Assembly: GCA_029851415.1 (NCBI GenBank)
Contig: CM056744.1
Coordinates: forward strand, 11,291,268-11,355,267
DNA length: 64,000 nucleotides
Origin: Eretmocerus hayati
Taxonomy: Eukaryota; Arthropoda; Insecta; Hymenoptera; Aphelinidae
Direction: 5' to 3'
Part shown: positions 59,471 through 64,000 of the stretch, piece by piece
Layout of the letters: the number at the start of each line of letters is the position of its first letter
Position numbering within the stretch: position 1 is the stretch's first letter
Position numbers and translations under genes: made by a program
The notes under the pieces: generated by a model
What the model was told of the DNA's origin: nothing
Database searches by the model: none
What the model saw: the letters and a program-made list of their open reading frames with translations, nothing else

Positions 59471-62045
59471 ACCGCGATACTACGTCACCGGTCGTTAGCG
59501 TTTCCAGTTTACGGGTTCATCAAGAAACGCAATTCTCATTAGAGGTAGAGAGATCTTACATAAGGACTAATTGCTGCTTGAAAACGCATCTCTCTATATT
59601 TTGCAGGAGAAATGTTTATAAGGTCATGGCTGGTGCATCACGACTGCGACCTTTGAAACTTACTTGGTAGAAGGTCGGGTGAGATTTTGTGCACTATCTC
59701 TGAAGTGTAAGGTACGGAATCCCGCTGTAAATTTTAAACTTTAGTTATATAGATATATAACAGTCGCTCTCCAGAGCTTTTATGCAGATCAACCATGTAA
59801 GTAGAATCAATCATCATCTATCATTTCATAAAAACAATAACTTCACGTATCATTATTGTGTGAACTAACCCTTAGCTTGAACTGCTGCTTTTTATTGCAT
59901 TTTTGATATTTTATTTGCTTAACGCATGCATGGGTTTTCGTTGTAACATATATATAGATCTATGTATATATAGCAAAAGCTGTAGAGTAGGGTATTGCCC
60001 CCGTTCAAGTCATTTTCACAGACAATCATATACTTGCACACAAGCACACACTTTCGTAGTTTTTCAAGTCATCGATATTTCAATACATATCGGATATATG
60101 TGTGTCGCGTAATATACAGGCCGCTAAAGTTCGAGCCGCCTAATATATTGATCAAGTGGAGATGCTCGTAAACGGCTGAGGTATCGCAGCAGCGAGGACC
60201 CGGTGCGACAAGCACTCCTGGTTCTAAAGTCCACAAAGGAAGCAACAAGATCTCCAGGGCTCCCGCAAGGCTTGCCATTCATTGCCGCAGAAGCTACCAC
60301 CTGGACTCTTGGAAAATCGACCACGCTGCCATCACTGCTGTAGCCGATCACCAACGTCGCACCAGGTCCTCGCAATCACGAGCACCACTACTTGACCGAT
60401 CTAAAGTTGATTAGATCAGTTTTGCGACGTAAGTAAAGTGATAAAGTGAAAAAGTGAAAATCTTGAATATTTATAACTGCACACTTCACCTCTGGCTATT
60501 TCCCGTGGTGAATAGATTTTTAAGATTATCCTGGATATTCGCGTCCCAATACTTGGGTGTGATATCTAGGGACAGAGTACATCCGCGTCCCGAGGGTGGG
60601 ATAATACCGGTCCACCTACCAACAGTTGTACGAGCCAGGCTCTAAATTCCGTATAAAATCGACGATTGATCGATTTATTCTTCTTAAAATTTTCAAGTAA
60701 AATTAATGGAATTTTGAGCCAGTTCTTCCAAGAAAGAACACTGCGCAGGCAACCGCCAACGCTACCAAGAGACTTGGTATTCGTACCGTGTTAGGGCTTA
60801 AAATCAATGGGTTGGATCGTGATTAGAGTCAATTAAAATCATTAGAATCATTTAAAATCAGTAAAAGTTCATATCAGCAGCAAGGGCTTTTATCTATGTA
60901 AAAACAGCCCATAGATAATCTCTATTCGCTTTGGAATGTTCGCAGAGTAATCTGATTCAAATTGCAAGGCCCAGAGGTATATTCACGTGAAGTGAATTCA
61001 GCAGGCCGACAAGGATATCAGAATCAAGAAAATTAGCTCCTTCTGAGCATAGCCTATGTACGCCGTTTCACGCGGTGGGATTGGAGATGTTTAGAAGCAT
61101 TTGATATCAAACATACAAAATTTTCCAAGTATTATAATTCAATTTTGGACAATATACGGCTATGCTATTTTATCTATATTCCTAGTCAATTATCATTTTA
61201 ACTATGAACCCTATATCCCCATGAATATCTGAATATAACAGTATTTCAACCATAAAAATCTTCAATTTTCAATTTCCAAGGAAAATTATTTGAGAATTCA
61301 TTTTCGGGTATATAAGTGTACAGACACTTAGATATACCAATTTTCTATCAAAAATTACTCATAAGAAAAATCTACTACCACACAGGTCAACAGGTAGGAG
61401 CGTTGACCTATTCAAAATTTTCAGATCCAAAATATCATTTTTTGACCATAATTTGTTTATAACTTTGTGTAAACAATTGTTTTCATCAAATAAATTATTA
61501 GGTCACCTAGCTATGACTATTACGAACAATTTAAGCTTTGGAACACGCAAAACGATCAAGATTTGACGATACAGTAACGAATCAAGCTATTGATTCGTAA
61601 AAACCTGATGACACGTAGAATTTCAGCTCTTGTTGCATGTAATAATTTTCACAAGCTTGGATCTTTCTTTTTTGCACTTTTTATTGCTTTGGTGTGGTAG
61701 CTAGAATAATCTGGCAAGCATTTGCCAGTGGTACAGCAATCCCCGGTTACAACATTTCATTTTATTGGAGAGAAAAGCAGTTTGATTCGAGACGTTGCAG
61801 ACAAGAAAGTAAGTAAATCGCCGAGGGTTCCACCGGACCGGTGTCTCGTCGTTGATAAAATTAAATAGATATGCAAAGTAAGATGCATATCGTTTGACGT
61901 ACGAATCTTTAGTAATTTTCCCATCCTAAATTTAAAGATCCGATACTTACAGAAGGTGCAACTGAATTGACTGATGTAGAATTGGTCGATGACTCCACCG
62001 AGAAGCAAGAAACAGTCATGGTCGAAGAGTACCCTGTGAAAAATA
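59471..62045. other. No gene seen
   Basis: The stretch 60120-60420 is GC-richer than its surroundings, with an 83-codon minus-strand ORF, and may be a mobile-element fragment, but no domain is recognised. Short palindromic AT tracts (TTATATAGATATATAA) lie near 59745. Nothing else is supported. Confidence 0.3.
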
Positions 62046-62352
62046 TGTGGGAGAAACTTCAACTAGTGGTTGGAGTCTGTCCCTCAAACAGTGGTTGCCT
62101 ACCGAATTCAACCATTGGTTGACTTTTTTCCCACAGCGAATATGAGGATGAGAACGGAGCTGATGGAATTGGTGGATAGTAAGCCCCGGTTGACACATTT
62201 GGGTCTGAAAAACAAGTTTCAACGTGTTTTTTTCACCCAGTGGCTGGATCTGGTAGGCAACCAGTGGTTGAATTCCTAACCACCTGGTAGAATTTGTCAG
62301 TCAACCAGTGGTTGTCAAATTCGGTGGAAAACCAACCAATTTTTTACAGTGT
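62046..62352. repeat. CAGTGGTTG-type dispersed element, copy 2
   Basis: CAGTGGTTG or a close variant occurs at least five times, some inverted (CAACCATTGGTTGAC). The copy shares CCCACAGCGAATATG and CACATTTGGGTCTGAAAAAC segments and the end TTTACAGTGTA with 33410-33917. Confidence 0.6.
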
Positions 62353-62654
62353 ATATGCCTATAATTGAGGACATAAGTTTTTGGATGAACAATGGCATCT
62401 TTTTCACAGATGACTCAGCTGAAATTTGAATAATCACTAGTCTACAGCTAACGAAAAAGTTACTGTTCCTGGAAAATTACCCAGTTAAAAATTTGGAAGT
62501 CGTTCCTATCCTTTTTACTAAATTGTTGATCAAAGCCGAATTTGTTGTTTAATCAATAATTTCTGATCATTCATTTGTTCCTCTCTTTCGAAAAAAAAAT
62601 ATCAGGAATGAGTTTACTTTACATCATAAACATTTTGAGGGCAACGTGGTTGAT

Positions 62655-62802
62655 ACGAGGGGGGGGGGGGGGGTCTGTCGTCAGAATACTACGTAGTACA
62701 GGCGGGGGGGGGGGTCGATCTGATGTCACGGTGTACCACGAGGGGGGGGAGGGGGGATCAAATTTTGGCCAAAATCAGGTTACGTAGTATGTGCATGGCC
62801 CC
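62655..62802. repeat. Poly-G element, copy 2
   Basis: Four G tracts (8-14 residues) are spaced by short unique segments, then GGTTACGTAGTATGTGCATG and GCCCC end the copy. This is the inverted form of the terminus at 59380. G-tract spacing could support G-quadruplex folding. Confidence 0.55.
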
Positions 62803-63074
62803 TTGGTTTAGTTGGCATCATCCTATGTTGATACGGAAGTAGTTAGGGGATTACTACAAGCGTTACAACATGACCTGTCGTGAGCCCGCACGACGATGAT
62901 TCAGAATTACTCACTCTCAATCATGGCAGACCCACGTGAAGACCGCACTGAGGGCTCATAGTAAACCCACTCTATATCAAGATAGTGCAAAATATCTGAA
63001 ACAGGATTCTTCTCCATTCTCTTCTTGCTTGGTTGTTCATCGTGAGAGACGATCGAATGTATTGATTACGGACC

Positions 63075-63390
63075 GTGCTAGCTTAGAATGCCTAAAGCCG
63101 ACTTCTTGCACAGGATTTTTCCACCACGAGTGCAATTTTTGAGTAATATACGTAGAAGTTCTAACAGAGCAAACTTATATCATTATTTTGGGGGCCGGAT
63201 ACTCACTATTGCCAAGCATCGACTCTAATAACAGGTATTCCTTGAATTTGATAGAAAAAAATATGATTTTCGTATTTTCGATAGGTGAAAGAAATACGAC
63301 CGAGCAATTATGGAATTTCAGGTAAAAGTCCAATTACTTGTAAGCTTCTTCAGTCTAGTACTTACGCGTCCCCAAATAAGGAAAATCTAG
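63075..63390. repeat. Single arm of the foldback family at 8233-9826
   Basis: It shares GAATGCCTAAAGCCGACTTC, ACGAGTGCAATTTTTGAG, TATTTTCGATAGGTGAAA and GGAATTTCAGGTAAAA-type segments with both arms of 8233-9826, in the same order. Only one arm is present. TAGGGTTA/AGTCGATAT(A) repeats follow at 63405-63625. Confidence 0.6.
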
Positions 63391-63775
63391 TAGCTTATCA
63401 GGTAGGATTAATCAATGCAGACAAAATATAGTAATCTTTCAGATAAAGTTAGTCCGTCTAGAAGAAAATCGAGTGCTTTTTCAGTCGACACAGGGGGAAA
63501 TCTAGTAATTTTAAGGTAGGGTTAGTCGATATACGAGAAAATCTAGTGATTTCCCGAAAAATGGTAAGTCGATATAGGGAAAGATGTAGTGTTTTTAAGG
63601 TAGGGTTAATCGATATACAGGAGATACTTGAATGGAATAAATACGGGACTGTTTGAATATTCTGGACATGATGTATGTTCTTTATTTTGGGTGTCAGTTT
63701 TTTTCGAAGTTGTTTTCATTACAGCAATTGTCAGCAAATTTTCTCGTGGGAGGCGATTTTCGCAATGAGCTGATT

Positions 63776-64000
63776 TCATTCGCAACTGCCAAAAGATGCC
63801 CTTCTGAAGCTGTAATTAGCTCTGAATATCTCTCGCAGAATCAATACAGCATAGCAAGTTGTAGCCGATGGCACTCTTTCTTCCTTTGATGCCTTTGATA
63901 TGTACTCTGTTAAGTACTTCGCAGTCTTAGGGTCGAACTCACATTTTTTCTCCCGGAGTGCTACCTCGATCTTTGAACAAAGTCTATAACAAGCTTTCTC
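63776..64000 (-). CDS. SMYD4-like paralogue, last exon (partial, runs off right edge)
   Basis: The minus strand reads EKACYRLCSKIEVALREKK...LREIFRANYSFRRASFGSCE and stop TGA at 63778-63776. It aligns residue for residue with the last exon of the gene at 35155-38874, at about 80-85% identity by eye, with no frameshift or internal stop. The 3' flank is also similar for about 130 bp. Upstream exons must lie beyond 64000. The intact frame suggests a functional paralogue rather than a remnant. Confidence 0.85.
   Translation of the reverse strand, partial: EKACYRLCSKIEVALREKKCEFDPKTAKYLTEYISKASKEERVPSATTCYAVLILREIFRANYSFRRASFGSCE

Noticed and set aside
60124..60375. GC-rich 83-codon minus-strand ORF
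   Set aside because: No family match or gene context; could be a mobile-element fragment but nothing shows it.

Overview
The window looks like nuclear DNA from an insect. Genes are AT-rich and interrupted by GT..AG introns (73 bp to about 4 kb). Gene content is insect-like: an ecdysteroid-kinase-like gene, a secreted chymotrypsin-family protease, SMYD4-type SET/MYND genes and an ABCC-type transporter N-terminus. Between them are non-LTR retrotransposon remnants, many long inverted repeats (foldbacks and MITE-like elements), minisatellites and very long microsatellites. No bacterial or phage features were seen. Order and species cannot be fixed from sequence alone.

Layout. 0.9-3.2 kb: the last three exons of an unrecognised coiled-coil/Ser-rich protein (+), probably with a long 3' UTR to about 7.1 kb. 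7.4-13.5 kb: a complete four-exon EcKL/CHK-kinase-like gene (-) whose 4.2-kb last intron holds several inverted-repeat elements. 13.80-19.32 kb: a TIR-bounded, TATA-flanked composite element. Its interior carries dozens of copies of the palindrome TTCGCGTACGCGAA; a second inverted-repeat element sits in its left arm and a 5'-truncated LINE sits inside that. 20.3-23.3 kb: decamer and hexamer repeats followed by 1,575 bp of almost pure (ATCC)n. 24.4-26.4 kb: two tandem-repeat arrays. 28.2-32.5 kb: a four-exon secreted serine protease (+) with a Pro-rich tail. 35.2-38.9 kb: a five-exon TPR-MYND-SET (SMYD4-like) gene (-). 41.7-42.7 kb: two exons of an ABCC-type TMD0 (-) with no downstream exons found. 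44.8-46.8 kb: a broken duplicate of the SMYD4 gene's 5' end, split by two foldbacks, one with a hammerhead-ribozyme-like core. 47.6-48.1 kb: a 158-bp satellite. 50.6-57.7 kb: two clusters of paralogous small Cys-containing exons (-), unrecognised. 63.8-64.0 kb: the intact last exon of a second SMYD4-like paralogue running off the right edge.

The genes do not form an operon-like unit. The main themes are tandem gene duplication (SMYD4-like; the unknown exon family) and repeated invasion by palindromic elements. All exon joins were made by eye from splice consensus and phase; no database search was possible.
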